DNA of 64,000 bases from NCBI GenBank assembly GCA_008360955.1, contig LUCM01002880.1:188509-252508 (forward strand), read 5' to 3'. Below, piece after piece: positions 58,901-64,000 of the stretch. Under the pieces are notes generated by a model that saw nothing but the letters and a program-made list of their open reading frames with translations, searched no databases and had not been told where the DNA came from. Within the stretch, counting starts at the first letter, position 1, and every line of letters begins with the position of its first letter. Origin of the DNA: Fasciolopsis buskii. Its lineage: Eukaryota > Platyhelminthes > Trematoda > Plagiorchiida > Fasciolidae. The translations under genes were made by a program, and so were the position numbers.

Positions 58901-61510
58901 CTTGGATAGTTAGGGAGAGCTGGTAATTTATCAGTCGGTTAGGGAGGCTTCTCTCGGAGACCTTTAACCTAAGTATGAGTTGATCGACCCGGCACTGTTC
59001 CTTTATTATTTGGCTGTACGGGATCTACAGCCAATGGACCATGGAAAAAGTGAAATGTTTTACCTAAGAGCATTACGCACAAGAATTGAGTTTGGTCACA
59101 AAGATATTTACTCACGATTGGTTTCGGATCCAACTACACTAATTAAAACTGGGGCCCGATCGTTGATCAACGGCAGCTGAGTGCAACATAATTAAATGCT
59201 AAATTATTTATTGTAGGACGACAGGATGTTTTTGCATGTCGAAAACTTATATATACAAGTTGAAAGATGAACCACAACATTCCATAGAGAACTGATACTA
59301 CCATTTATTGTTCAACAGGAAGTTCTTCGGCAAATCAGATATGAAAAAATCTACGACTTGTTGGCACAACAAGATACTTTGAAAATGGAACTGATGACAA
59401 CCAAAGATCGGCTTCTTATTGACCCGTCCACATGGAGTTTTGACTGTAAGCCATTTTTTCTGATGCAGTTGAATGATCCATTCAATAAAGAAATAAAAAT
59501 AAGAAATTGGAGTTATTCATCTAACCACTTAAACGCATCTTATGAACAGGTTTTTCCTGTCTACCAAGATAACACATGGAATATATATATATATATGTAT
59601 ATAAGCGACTGACAGCTTGTGGTAAGCTTTCACTGAAGTGTATCCTTTTTATTTAACATTTCCAACAAAAAATTGATCCAAGCAAGTAGTGTTCGCGAAC
59701 ATGCGTTTTCGACGACTCATTCTCGAGCCAAATCAGTCGTGTTTATCCGGAATAAGGATGCAGGTAAATGGAATGGCTTCGTTTTCGGCTTTATCTCGGT
59801 CTATTCAGTCCAATCGGAGCAACTAGTGCGAGCGGGTAGCGCATCTGGTGCTGTGTACAGAGAACCGAATAAGGAATCAAAGCCGACAAGATTCTGAACG
59901 TTGTCGACTGCCGAGGTAATCACTACACGGCTAAAGAAGCTAGTGAATGTCCTGGCTTCATCCTGGATAAAGACTGACAATTTCATTCGGGACCGCTTTG
60001 TCAATCGCCTTGTTTAACGGCAAACTGACCAAATATATACTCACTGCCTCCCCCCTAGCTCTCATGCTTATGCCGGATAGATATGAACGTAACCACCTGA
60101 CACTGAAGTACCGAAATCGTTTCCGCCTACAATAAGCGTTTCGATCTGAACTGTGTTTCTCTTCAATACTTCGCAAAAATGTGATCCTGTAGACAGAGAT
60201 CTCACCTGTCCAATGAAAACAGGATCAATATGTCCACATTCTTACTACTGACTGGAACGAAGGTGCCCCTAAGATGGCATAAACAAACAACTTTTCGGAA
60301 TGCACTGAATTCGCAATGCACATTTATCAAAAATTTCACCAAAACAGCTTGCTAAAACCAAATTTCAAAACCTTCAGGTTTGAGCACGAGGTTAGCTGAT
60401 TTCTAATAACAGTGCAGACTGCACCAATAGTGCTACCCAACTTAGTGTCCTATTTCACAAGCTGTACTAAAACAAACCAAATCGCGGGAATAAATTATCT
60501 AGAAATTCATTTTCATATCAAGTCACTTCTTCTTAAAAATGTAGCTATTGGTACCTCATGTCATGAATGCTCGGCCAATCTTATCGGCGGTCCGAGTCAA
60601 TAACCCAAGCGGCAGCGCACAACAACCTTTGAAAATATCTCTCACGCTACTTACAAGTAGCGTCGTTGTAACAACCCAAGGTGTTCGAACAGCATATAAA
60701 ATTCCACTGGTTAGCAGTACAATTTCACCGATAATAGACAAGAAATTTTATGACATCTAGTTACGATATATTGCTGATTTAATTCCAGTGTATTTCATGC
60801 TCCAACAGTATCGTCAGCCCAAAGAAATTTATGGAAACCAGATCCAACCAAGACGGTGGAATAAATATTTTTCTGTACCACTTCCCGCGTTATTTCGGAA
60901 TTGCGTCAAATCTATTAGGACCTCTCAAAACTATGGGGAATTCGGGAAGAACATACCTCACCCCCAAAATATCTAACAAATATACACCTGCTTACAGATT
61001 TTAGAGAAATGCACGGTTTACTTTATAGCACATTTGCCTTTGTAAGATACAGCATCATTCAGACACACAAACGAGATCCTGCCAAGTCAATTGAATGACA
61101 TTTCTGAAGGTTTTTGACATAATTCCAAAATGACGCTTCAAATGGCGCAGTGAACGATTGCATTCCCAAATTCATGTTCACTGAATGTGCACTATCCCCG
61201 TCTATCTCTACACGTATACTATTATTTTACTCTAACCATTTCAGTGTATGTGGCAGAACAAATGGATCCGGATGATCCCAGCTTTTTGGAAGCGTTGGAA
61301 AAAGAAACGGATATACTGCGAAAACGAGTTGATGCATGCAAATCTCATCTCATGTTAATTACGTGTTTTGACGCTTGCCCAAAAACTCAAGTAGCGTGGT
61401 CAAACTCTCAAACAATTTCGAGAAACAGCCAGTGGAACTTGGTCGGGACAAACGCCACACAATCCCGAGTATTTTGTACAGCACCAGCCGAAAAAACAAC
61501 GCAACGTTGA
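5696..61510 (+). CDS. KIF26: KIF26-family (kinesin-11 / VAB-8 type) kinesin-like protein, 15 exons, 5'-partial
   Basis: Spliced coding sequence: 5696-5902, 7767-7860, 11171-11371, 14104-14397, 25815-26170, 30047-30496, 39132-39500, 48220-48514, 51323-51726, 52380-52555, 52684-54016, 54161-55616, 57217-57458, 59319-59445, 61245-61510. Every intron is GT-AG, every phase matches, and the sum is 6270 nt (2089 codons plus TGA). Recognition rests on three blocks shared with vertebrate KIF26A/B: the motor ([32 protein letters not shown]), the post-motor motif [18 protein letters not shown], and the C-terminal [10 protein letters not shown] block. Family knowledge: KIF26 is an atypical, probably non-motile kinesin that binds microtubules and works in signalling and guidance. 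The 5' end is missing, since vertebrate proteins have an N-terminal region before beta-1 of the motor. A small extra exon in intron 6 or 7 cannot be excluded. Whether it is nearer KIF26A or KIF26B cannot be decided here. Confidence 0.9.
5903..7766 (+). other. Intron 1 of the KIF26-like gene
   Basis: 1864 nt, gtaatc...ttcag, phase 0. No repeat or gene recognised inside; the small ORFs on both strands lack support. Confidence 0.8.
7767..7860 (+). CDS. KIF26: KIF26-like exon 2: motor segment with degenerate P-loop
   Basis: Residues 70-100 plus the first base of codon 101. [18 protein letters not shown] matches the KIF26 AEVC..TV.DVIQSV..G helix, which leads into the nucleotide pocket. The P-loop reads [10 protein letters not shown] (residues 91-100). 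Gly98, Lys99 and Ser100 of the Walker A motif are present, but the first glycine of GxxxxGKS is Ile93. Vertebrate KIF26 also has a non-canonical P-loop. Too short for an ORF search, the exon is fixed by a polypyrimidine tract with ttcag at 7762-7766, a strong gtaagt donor at 7861, and homology that runs straight on from exon 1 (0 phase) into exon 3 (phase 1). Confidence 0.85.
7861..11170 (+). other. Intron 2 of the KIF26-like gene
   Basis: 3310 nt, gtaagt...aatag, phase 1. It holds the old inverted repeat at about 9181-9440. Nothing else recognised. Confidence 0.8.
9181..9440. repeat. Imperfect long inverted repeat (decayed foldback or MITE-like element)
   Basis: About 90 bp at 9181-9270 pairs with about 90 bp at 9350-9440 in inverse orientation, at roughly 75-80% identity by eye, with an 80-bp spacer. 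The core GGATGGATGAACA at 9207-9219 faces TGTTCATCCATCC at 9401-9413. Weaker similarity seems to extend a little beyond both outer ends. The 167-aa minus-strand ORF 9040-9543 spans the whole structure and is best explained by it, since it encodes related peptide bits twice. No target-site duplication found by eye. Confidence 0.6.
11171..11371 (+). CDS. KIF26: KIF26-like exon 3: motor segment after the P-loop
   Basis: Split codon 101 (Tyr), residues 102-167 and the first base of codon 168. After the P-loop the family consensus reads GKSYTMIG. Here it reads GKSYKSSAMIG, so Thr is replaced by four residues at the exon junction. The rest is very close to vertebrate KIF26: [12 protein letters not shown], then [18 protein letters not shown] and LRDLLT. 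The acceptor is gaatag at 11165-11170 and the donor gttagt starts at 11372. An overlapping 88-aa frame on the minus strand (11135-11401) is a shadow. Confidence 0.9.
11372..14103 (+). other. Intron 3 of the KIF26-like gene
   Basis: 2732 nt, gttagt...atcag, phase 1. I see no recognisable gene or element in it. Confidence 0.8.
14104..14397 (+). CDS. KIF26: KIF26-like exon 4: motor centre, switch I region
   Basis: Codon 168 (Ala, split) to residue 265 plus one base. [19 protein letters not shown] and [19 protein letters not shown] match the KIF26 signature [41 protein letters not shown] follows. In canonical kinesins the site before this strand holds switch I (NxxSSRSH). Here it is SISPSH (residues 240-245), so the catalytic Asn and Arg are absent, as in the family. 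A Ser/Glu-rich insertion (about residues 222-240) precedes it. Acceptor atcag at 14099-14103, donor gtgagt at 14398. The two overlapping + strand frames and the 100-aa minus frame over this exon are shadows. Confidence 0.9.
14398..25814 (+). other. Intron 4 of the KIF26-like gene (11.4 kb)
   Basis: 11417 nt, gtgagt...tacag, phase 1, the longest intron here. It splits the motor between the strand carrying switch I and that carrying switch II. The only element recognised is the Penelope-like end at 19203-19260. None of the ORFs inside, up to 107 aa, shows family features. Confidence 0.8.
19203..19260 (-). mobile_element. Second copy of the Penelope-like 3' terminal motif
   Basis: Read on the minus strand: a 6-bp stem with TCTC loop (AGAGCT/AGCTCT), then CGAAACGTT, then about 15 nt, then CACTCACAATAAAATGTCAAG split over 19203-19223. 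The end matches the right border of the palindrome at 122-293 (TTCACAATAAAAAATGTCAAG), and the stem plus GAAACGTT occurs at the same relative place, so the two loci share a repeat family. An 85-codon minus-strand frame at 19267-19524 lies just upstream in element sense and might be a coding remnant, but I cannot match it to the reverse transcriptase or GIY-YIG domain. Confidence 0.5.
25815..26170 (+). CDS. KIF26: KIF26-like exon 5: switch II strand to end of motor core
   Basis: Codon 266 (Val, split) to residue 384. It opens with [15 protein letters not shown]. The aspartate of switch II is kept (Asp277) but the DLAGSE glycine is not: R279-N280-T281 follow. An acidic, Ser/Pro-rich stretch (about residues 293-320) fills the loop before helix alpha-4, where vertebrate members also vary. 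Then come [20 protein letters not shown] and [14 protein letters not shown], the alpha-4/loop 12/alpha-5 microtubule-binding surface (kinesin consensus H.PYRDSKLT.LL). Phase 1 in, phase 0 out. Acceptor tacag at 25810-25814, donor gtaact at 26171. It lies 11.4 kb from exon 4, yet the homology is continuous across the junction. Confidence 0.9.
26171..30046 (+). other. Intron 5 of the KIF26-like gene
   Basis: 3876 nt, gtaact...tacag, phase 0. Contains the minus-strand SINE at about 29082-29285. Nothing else recognised. Confidence 0.8.
29082..29285 (-). mobile_element. tRNA-derived SINE, minus strand
   Basis: The + strand GGGACTCGAACC at 29203-29214 is the complement of a perfect pol III B box (GGTTCGAGTCCC). 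On the minus strand the tail reads TTTCCCTAATAAAGGAATT and then becomes A-rich (29082-29120). The copy at 47130-47307 has the matching tail TTTCATGAATAAAGGAAGT. The A box is degenerate. Ends are approximate. Confidence 0.65.
30047..30496 (+). CDS. KIF26: KIF26-like exon 6: motor C-terminus, basic neck and conserved [14 protein letters not shown] motif
   Basis: Residues 385-534. [16 protein letters not shown] ends the motor (alpha-6 and neck; vertebrate KIF26 has IQ.A.RV.R.KKKK). An Asn/Ser-rich stretch (about 418-437) follows, then an Arg-rich segment that includes [18 protein letters not shown], then [18 protein letters not shown] at residues 485-502 (30347-30400). That last motif is almost identical to vertebrate KIF26 although both flanks are not alignable. 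The ATG at 30047 is the first base after the acceptor and is an internal Met, not a start. Donor gttagt at 30497, phase 0. Confidence 0.92.
30497..39131 (+). other. Intron 6 of the KIF26-like gene (8.6 kb)
   Basis: 8635 nt, gttagt...tttag, phase 0. It contains a SINE-like piece at about 37285-37400. A protein-like open stretch at 32434-32605 is discussed as a possible missed exon. Nothing else recognised. Confidence 0.7.
37285..37400 (+). mobile_element. Degenerate tRNA-derived SINE fragment
   Basis: GCGAGTTTGAGTCCA at 37339-37353 resembles the B box with one change. It is preceded at tRNA-like distance by GTCGGCGGTCAATATCGTGG, in the place of the A-box arm. The layout follows the copies at 44800 and 47130. 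No clear tail. The 157-codon ORF 37273-37746 begins in this fragment. Confidence 0.4.
39132..39500 (+). CDS. KIF26: KIF26-like exon 7: post-motor linker with WIDGP motif
   Basis: Residues 535-657. The frame is open for the whole exon between a tttag acceptor (39127-39131) and the gtttgt donor at 39501, phase 0 at both ends, agreeing with exons 6 and 8. The first half is Glu/His/Lys/Gly-rich and probably disordered. Then come [19 protein letters not shown] and [12 protein letters not shown], and it ends RPNMIDK. A W(I/V)DGP motif also occurs in vertebrate KIF26. A competing frame (39112-39372) gives an Arg-rich peptide but stops inside the exon and does not fit the phases. I have no domain-level match for the first half. 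Confidence 0.75.
43408..43448. repeat. GATGAC/GAT microsatellite
   Basis: Units of GATGAC pass into pure GAT repeats, about 41 bp in an intron. It lies inside a 78-codon frame (43265-43501) that would encode a poly-Met/Thr run and has no support. Confidence 0.85.
44800..44965 (+). mobile_element. tRNA-derived SINE, + strand
   Basis: GATGGTCAAGTTGTCAACA stands where the A-box arm is expected, and CGGATTCGAGTCC at 44851-44863 is a near-perfect B box. Downstream, CTTGACAGCCACCAGTTGG matches CTTGGCAGCCCTCTGTTGG in the 47130 copy, and the tail TTATTAATGAAGGAAGT matches its AATAAAGGAAGT tail. Ends are approximate. Confidence 0.65.
47130..47307 (+). mobile_element. tRNA-derived SINE, + strand, best-preserved copy
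   Basis: A box TGGCCAAGCCGATAAGG at 47138-47154, B box GAGTTCGAATTCC at 47182-47194 (spacing right for a tRNA), then a tRNA-unrelated body with GGCAGCCCTCTGTTGG, and a tail TTTCATGAATAAAGGAAGT followed by A-rich sequence. It is not an intact tRNA gene: the acceptor and anticodon arms do not pair. It is the best reference for the other copies. Confidence 0.75.
48220..48514 (+). CDS. KIF26: KIF26-like exon 8: low-complexity tail segment
   Basis: Residues 658-755 plus the first base of codon 756. No ATG in frame, so a start-to-stop ORF search misses it. I found it from an open frame of 98 codons between acacag (48214-48219, after a pyrimidine-rich ctagttctctcgattctg) and the strong gtaagt donor at 48515. 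It turns the phase from 0 to 1, exactly what exon 9 needs. The peptide starts [14 protein letters not shown] and is rich in Ser, Thr and Gln, with [11 protein letters not shown] in the middle. No homology recognised; the assignment rests on splice signals, frame and position. Confidence 0.7.
48775..48915 (-). mobile_element. tRNA-derived SINE fragment of another subfamily, minus strand
   Basis: GGACTCGAACTC at 48839-48850 is the complement of a B box (GAGTTCGAGTCC). Further along, in element sense, upstream of it, GCGTAGAGGTATCGTGG could be the A-box arm. The body differs from the 47130 family. Ends are approximate. Confidence 0.45.
49290..49570 (-). pseudogene. LINE (non-LTR retrotransposon) endonuclease relic, frameshifted
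   Basis: On the minus strand, one frame gives [20 protein letters not shown] and then [11 protein letters not shown], the GDFNxH signature of the apurinic-type endonuclease of LINEs (Exo_endo_phos family). Homology then jumps frame: [18 protein letters not shown] continues the family pattern (TRxPD...NTLDL), so a frameshift separates the halves near 49400. It is dead as a gene. Minus-strand sequence up to about 50230 could belong to the same insertion, with a (TG)14 tract inside it. Confidence 0.72.
49943..49970. repeat. (TG)14 microsatellite
   Basis: 28 bp of pure TG. It explains the His/Thr-repeat ORFs seen on the minus strand here. Confidence 0.95.
51323..51726 (+). CDS. KIF26: KIF26-like exon 9: low-complexity tail segment with [11 protein letters not shown]
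   Basis: Codon 756 (Thr, split) to residue 890. The acceptor is tttgcag (51316-51322) and the donor gtatgt is at 51727; phase 1 in, 0 out. It contains CSTCAMADS, a Ser/Thr/Asp-rich stretch, then [18 protein letters not shown], the only part that looks folded (amphipathic, Trp-containing). The 145-aa minus-strand frame 51363-51800 over this exon is a shadow. Function of the segment is not known to me. Confidence 0.8.
51727..52379 (+). other. Intron 9 of the KIF26-like gene
   Basis: 653 nt, gtatgt...ttcag, phase 0. No feature seen. Confidence 0.8.
52380..52555 (+). CDS. KIF26: KIF26-like exon 10: short linker
   Basis: Residues 891-948 plus two bases of codon 949. It begins [19 protein letters not shown] and continues with a Pro/Gln/Thr-rich stretch, ending ELQSQRHH. 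Acceptor attcag at 52374-52379, donor gtaagt at 52556, phase 0 in and 2 out. The short intron that follows (128 nt) and exon 11 need this phase. No domain seen. Confidence 0.78.
52684..54016 (+). CDS. KIF26: KIF26-like exon 11: large disordered tail exon with Cys cluster
   Basis: Residues 949-1393; 1333 nt. It begins with a possibly structured part ([17 protein letters not shown] to about residue 1010), then becomes a Ser/Pro/Thr/His/Arg-rich tail. Residues 1071-1088 hold a cysteine cluster, CMEC-x6-CNIC-x3-C, which could bind zinc. [10 protein letters not shown] further on resembles a 14-3-3 or basophilic kinase site. Acceptor ccattag at 52677-52683. The donor is gtaggt at 54017, chosen over the GT at 54021 because only the first leaves phase 0 for exon 12. 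The first in-frame ATGs (52649, 52652) lie upstream of the acceptor and are not the start. Confidence 0.88.
54161..55616 (+). CDS. KIF26: KIF26-like exon 12: large tail exon with His tract and SSGYES..RDSEA motif
   Basis: Residues 1394-1878 plus one base; 1456 nt, the longest exon. It starts [17 protein letters not shown], which fits the KIF26 tail. SSSGHGSEC (1564-1572) and [13 protein letters not shown] (1753-1765) match vertebrate KIF26 SSGHGSDN and SSGYESMIRDSEA, in the same order. Between them is a run of ten His, Arg, four His, Lys, His (residues 1602-1618, 54785-54835). The rest is Ser/Thr/Gln/Asn-rich. Acceptor aaacag at 54155-54160, donor gtgagt at 55617, phase 0 in and 1 out. The ATG at 54125 precedes the acceptor, so the 499-codon frame starting there overstates the exon. 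Confidence 0.92.
55617..57216 (+). other. Intron 12 of the KIF26-like gene
   Basis: 1600 nt, gtgagt...tccag, phase 1. Contains (TA)9 at 55831-55848. The 95-aa minus frame 56511-56798 has no support. Confidence 0.8.
55831..55848. repeat. (TA)9 microsatellite
   Basis: 18 bp of pure TA in intron 12. Confidence 0.9.
57217..57458 (+). CDS. KIF26: KIF26-like exon 13: Ser-rich and acidic linker before C-terminal helices
   Basis: Codon 1879 (Ser, split) to residue 1959. It begins [16 protein letters not shown]. The RSRSAP (1889-1894) fits the 14-3-3 mode-1 pattern RSxSxP. It then becomes acidic and ends NREDEIQ, leading straight into the helix of exon 14. Acceptor ttccag at 57211-57216, donor gttagt at 57459, phase 1 in and 0 out. 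A second frame of the same DNA reads as a basic, helix-like peptide but has an in-frame TGA and does not match the incoming phase. Confidence 0.85.
57459..59318 (+). other. Intron 13 of the KIF26-like gene
   Basis: 1860 nt, gttagt...acag, phase 0. No gene or element recognised. Confidence 0.8.
59319..59445 (+). CDS. KIF26: KIF26-like exon 14: C-terminal coiled/helical module
   Basis: Residues 1960-2001 plus one base. It reads [19 protein letters not shown], then a stretch ending [11 protein letters not shown]. Vertebrate KIF26 has AEVR.KYEWL.KEL..TK..LMLDP.KWLSEFD at the same place, so the helix and its DP..W capping motif are preserved. Acceptor caacag at 59313-59318, donor gtaagc at 59446, phase 0 in and 1 out. 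Confidence 0.92.
59446..61244 (+). other. Intron 14 of the KIF26-like gene
   Basis: 1799 nt, gtaagc...ttcag, phase 1. Holds an AT microsatellite ((AT)8 at 59581-59596). Small ORFs inside are unsupported. Confidence 0.8.
61245..61510 (+). CDS. KIF26: KIF26-like exon 15: C-terminus and stop codon
   Basis: Codon 2002 (Leu, split) to residue 2089, then TGA at 61508-61510. [19 protein letters not shown] and [12 protein letters not shown] match vertebrate KIF26 EYLEAL..VTE.LE.RVNFCKAHLMMITCFD, which sits at the very end of that protein. Here 45 further residues follow, Ser/Asn/Thr-rich and without recognisable homology. Acceptor tttcag at 61239-61244. The reading frame open from 61187 upstream of the acceptor is intronic. 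Confidence 0.93.
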
Positions 61511-61808
61511 CATTCTCACACACTCATTTATACGTAGAAACGCATTTCTTGTGCATTTGTTTATCTACTCATTTGCAGATGAATTCGACACTTATTGTAT
61601 GCCCGATCGTTTAACGAAGCATCCAACTGCTACAGATCCTTGCCAACCCGATTTCCTGTTTAACTAGTCACTCGAACTCCAGTTTTCTAATTTCACACAA
61701 AGACGCATAAGAACATACATGCACATGCACACGAACACAAACAAGCGAAAATACGAAAGCTTCATATACGACGGAGAAAACTGGTCACCATAAATCCGAA
61801 TATAGACG

Positions 61809-61951
61809 AATAAACTCAGATTTGGTCTGATGAGGTTATGCTACTCTAAACAGAGCACACAGAACCGCTGATCGAGATTATTCTAATGCCAGAAAAAGAT
61901 AAACCGATTAAAATATATTTCAACTCATTCACTAACTACCTCTTCAATAAA
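61809..61951 (+). promoter_or_regulatory. Candidate polyadenylation signals of the KIF26-like gene
   Basis: AATAAA occurs at 61809-61814 and again at 61946-61951, about 300 and 440 nt after the stop codon. These are the first perfect hexamers after the stop. They would give a 3' UTR of about 320-470 nt. No transcript data are available, so this is inference from position. Confidence 0.45.
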
Positions 61952-62270
61952 TATGGTGCCATCTAACCCAACCTCATCCGGAATATCGAGAACAAGGAAA
62001 ACCGGTAAGAATCTTTATCACCCCGTTATCACCTTTTGCTCATCCAAGCCTCTCCTGAGCAGGGGGGGGGCTGTTGTTTGGTGATCGAGCTTAGATTACT
62101 AACACAATCACGACTTTGCAAAATGATAAAGCAAGAACTGTTGCTTTGTAGCTGATTTCACCCGACCGCTGGCCAAAATTATCAACATTCATACGTAAAG
62201 GAACTGACAGTTCAATCTAATCGAGTTTTCGTTCTTTTTTGTTTGTCACTTGTCCTGTTCCTCTTTCTCC

Positions 62271-62272
62271 CC

Positions 62273-62303
<31 letters not shown>
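62271..62303. repeat. CT / CTTT microsatellite
   Basis: A pyrimidine-only run of (CT)n followed by (CTTT)n, about 33 bp, with more C/T-rich sequence before it. Confidence 0.85.
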
Positions 62304-63480
62304 ACTCATTTCATTGCTCTTCTAGTATTTTTCCATTATCTACCGGTAACGCAAATGTTTGCTTACACTGCGATGTATGCATGTCAGTGTGTCTGTGTCT
62401 ATCAACCCTCTTGCTCTTGGTTCGTCATGAAGTCACAACCTCAATTTTTGACGATAACAACAACCACCACCAAAACAACAATAGCAACTACAAAACGACC
62501 ACATTCTACCTAAAAAGACTGTAAATAACCAACTTATCCAATCTAATGCTGTGTCAGTCAATGTTCTTTTCCCCACTGACACAGACAGATATCTTGTTTG
62601 TATGAGAAATAATTTCGCTGAGTGATCTCGCAAATGGGTTACGAAAGATGAAAAGTGATAAAACCTAACATGATCATAGAATAGCGTTTCATTCAGTGAA
62701 ATGAGTCATCCTGATGAGTTGATGAATGAAGATATGTGAATAATCATTGTTGTGTCACAAGAAATCATAACAAGCAACTAACTGAACCAAAGGAAAAAAC
62801 CTGATCATGGATGGGCGATGGAAATGTCCGTGAACGGCGACAGAAATAGGATTGGCTTTGTGGGGGAACTGAAACAATAGTTGAGTCAATTACGACATCA
62901 TACACGAATAAGGGCCTTGATCTAGTTCGCATTTTGAAATCAAAGCAGTCTGGAATGGTGAGTGAAACCGCACTATAGTTTGAAGGCCTTCCCTCAGTTC
63001 ATGAAAGGCGCAAGTGAATTAACCTTCTGTTCTGATGTTAAAACTTAAAACGTGATTTACTAATGTGAAATAATAAGTGACCGACAGAAAATCGATGGAC
63101 TGTGATACGTGGTCATCAGAGAGTACGTTCACTGTGCATGTTTAGGTTGAAAACTTGTATCTGTTGTCAGCTAAAACGCTTCTGCAACTGTCATTCAGCC
63201 TTTACCTTCTCTGTATTTCACATAATATCTTGCAATATAATTAGAAAAACACCTTAACAGCAGTGGCCCAAGATTCCAAGCATTCGAGAGATCTTTTTTA
63301 TCCCGGAAAAGAGTTTCTTCGCTATTTGACGAGAAAAATGTACTAACTGATAAACCGAATTCTCGAGAGAGATTAACAAAAATATTGTATTCAGAATCAC
63401 ATATCTAACCAAAACCACCGACGCCTCTGACACTGAGTGACCGGATCATGTATAATAGTTTTGCCGGGAATCGAAAAAAT

Positions 63481-64000
63481 TCAATGAAACGAGGAAGTGA
63501 TGTCCGATGTTAAACTGACCACTTCTATCGCACACGAATTTATTAACCGAATTTCGCCGCTTCCGGTTTCATGTATAGGCTTAAACAGTCTTCGACTATT
63601 GCCTGAAACTATCGCTACTTCCATCTCTTCGGCTACCTTAGCCCACCAGTTTTCGCGGTCATTCTTAAGGCTTATCGTCAACTGACGCTGCAAATGTCGA
63701 CGCACCTTATTCAACTCTTTTCAGTTAGGGAGCTAATATTTTTGCTGCATTAGACCCAGCGACCCTTGCGAGTTCCAGTGTTTTTGATGGAAGTTGAATC
63801 TGTGACCACAGGCGAATTCTGCTGACAAATACATAGTCTGCTTGATTTGATCCCGCTGCTCGCCTATACTGCTGCTCGTCCAAGTTCTTAGTTCCTCGGA
63901 TAGTTCCTGTTCATAGTTGTTGCGAACAGCTGAATCACATAGGCGTTCGACAGCCAATCGGGTTTGTGGCCTACACCGATGACCGTTGAGCTGGAGCAAA
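63481..64000 (-). pseudogene. RTE-like LINE relic (region between endonuclease and reverse transcriptase), cut by the window edge
   Basis: Minus-strand frames 63733-63999 and 63481-63714 are in the same phase but separated by two in-frame stops. RLAVERLCDSAVRNNYEQEL, then RRHLQRQLTISLKNDRENWW and AKVAEEMEVAIVSGNSRRLF with KPIHETG after it, match the linker of trematode RTE/SR2-type endonuclease-reverse transcriptase proteins (typical form: ...DRE.WW..KA.EME.A...GNSR.LF.LIR.TG). The reverse transcriptase itself would follow at lower coordinates but is not recognisable, so this is a truncated, dead copy. The 5' (endonuclease) side continues beyond 64000. Confidence 0.75.

Larger units (their letters stand above)
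61511..63480 (+). other. 3' UTR and downstream intergenic stretch
   Basis: After the stop codon come the AATAAA signals, then AT-rich sequence with a G9 run at 62062-62070 and a CT/CTTT microsatellite at about 62271-62303. No further gene recognised. The 93- and 87-codon frames at 62243-62524 only translate these simple repeats. Confidence 0.65.

Noticed and set aside
62243..62524. 93- and 87-codon ORFs rich in Ser/Phe and Thr.
   Set aside because: They translate CT/CTTT and ACA/ACC simple repeats downstream of the gene.
1..64000. CRISPR arrays, bacterial operons, rRNA genes.
   Set aside because: No regularly spaced direct repeats, no prokaryote-type gene packing and no rRNA-like sequence. 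The DNA is clearly from an intron-rich eukaryote.

Overview
The window is eukaryotic genomic DNA. It is dominated by one very long, intron-rich gene on the + strand, embedded in AT-rich non-coding sequence with scattered retroelement debris. A digenean fluke (trematode flatworm) fits best. Introns run to several kb with GT-AG borders, there are relics of an RTE-like LINE and tRNA-derived SINEs, and the gene is a KIF26-family kinesin of invertebrate type. Order or species cannot be fixed from the sequence alone.

Main gene: I assembled 15 coding exons from 5696 to 61510. All splice sites are GT-AG and all phases agree from exon to exon. The joined length is 6270 nt, exactly 2089 codons plus a TGA stop. 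The product is a KIF26/VAB-8-type (kinesin-11) protein. Its order is a divergent motor domain (exons 1-6, 5696-30496), a long low-complexity, Ser/Thr/Pro-rich middle (exons 7-12), and a conserved C-terminal helical module (exons 13-15). The gene is open at its 5' end: the first exon found starts in the middle of the motor at beta-1, so the N-terminus and start codon lie upstream or in an exon I could not recognise. Residue numbers below count from the first codon of exon 1.

Layout: 1-5695 is 5' intron or flank, with a striking 172-bp palindrome (122-293) and decayed coding-like pieces (about 1880-2430). From 5696 to 30496 there are six motor exons separated by introns of 1.9-11.4 kb. From 30497 to 48219 there are two very large introns around exon 7, with SINE copies. 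From 48220 to 55616 lies the exon-dense tail, including the two large exons 11 and 12. From 57217 to 61510 come the last three exons. From 61511 to 64000 are the 3' UTR with AATAAA signals, simple repeats and, at the right edge, a broken RTE-type LINE on the minus strand.

Function: KIF26 proteins bind microtubules but are degenerate as ATPases, and act in signalling, cell adhesion and cell or axon guidance. The residues seen here (altered P-loop entry, missing switch I and switch II signatures) point the same way. Several short motifs are conserved with vertebrate KIF26 despite very divergent surroundings.
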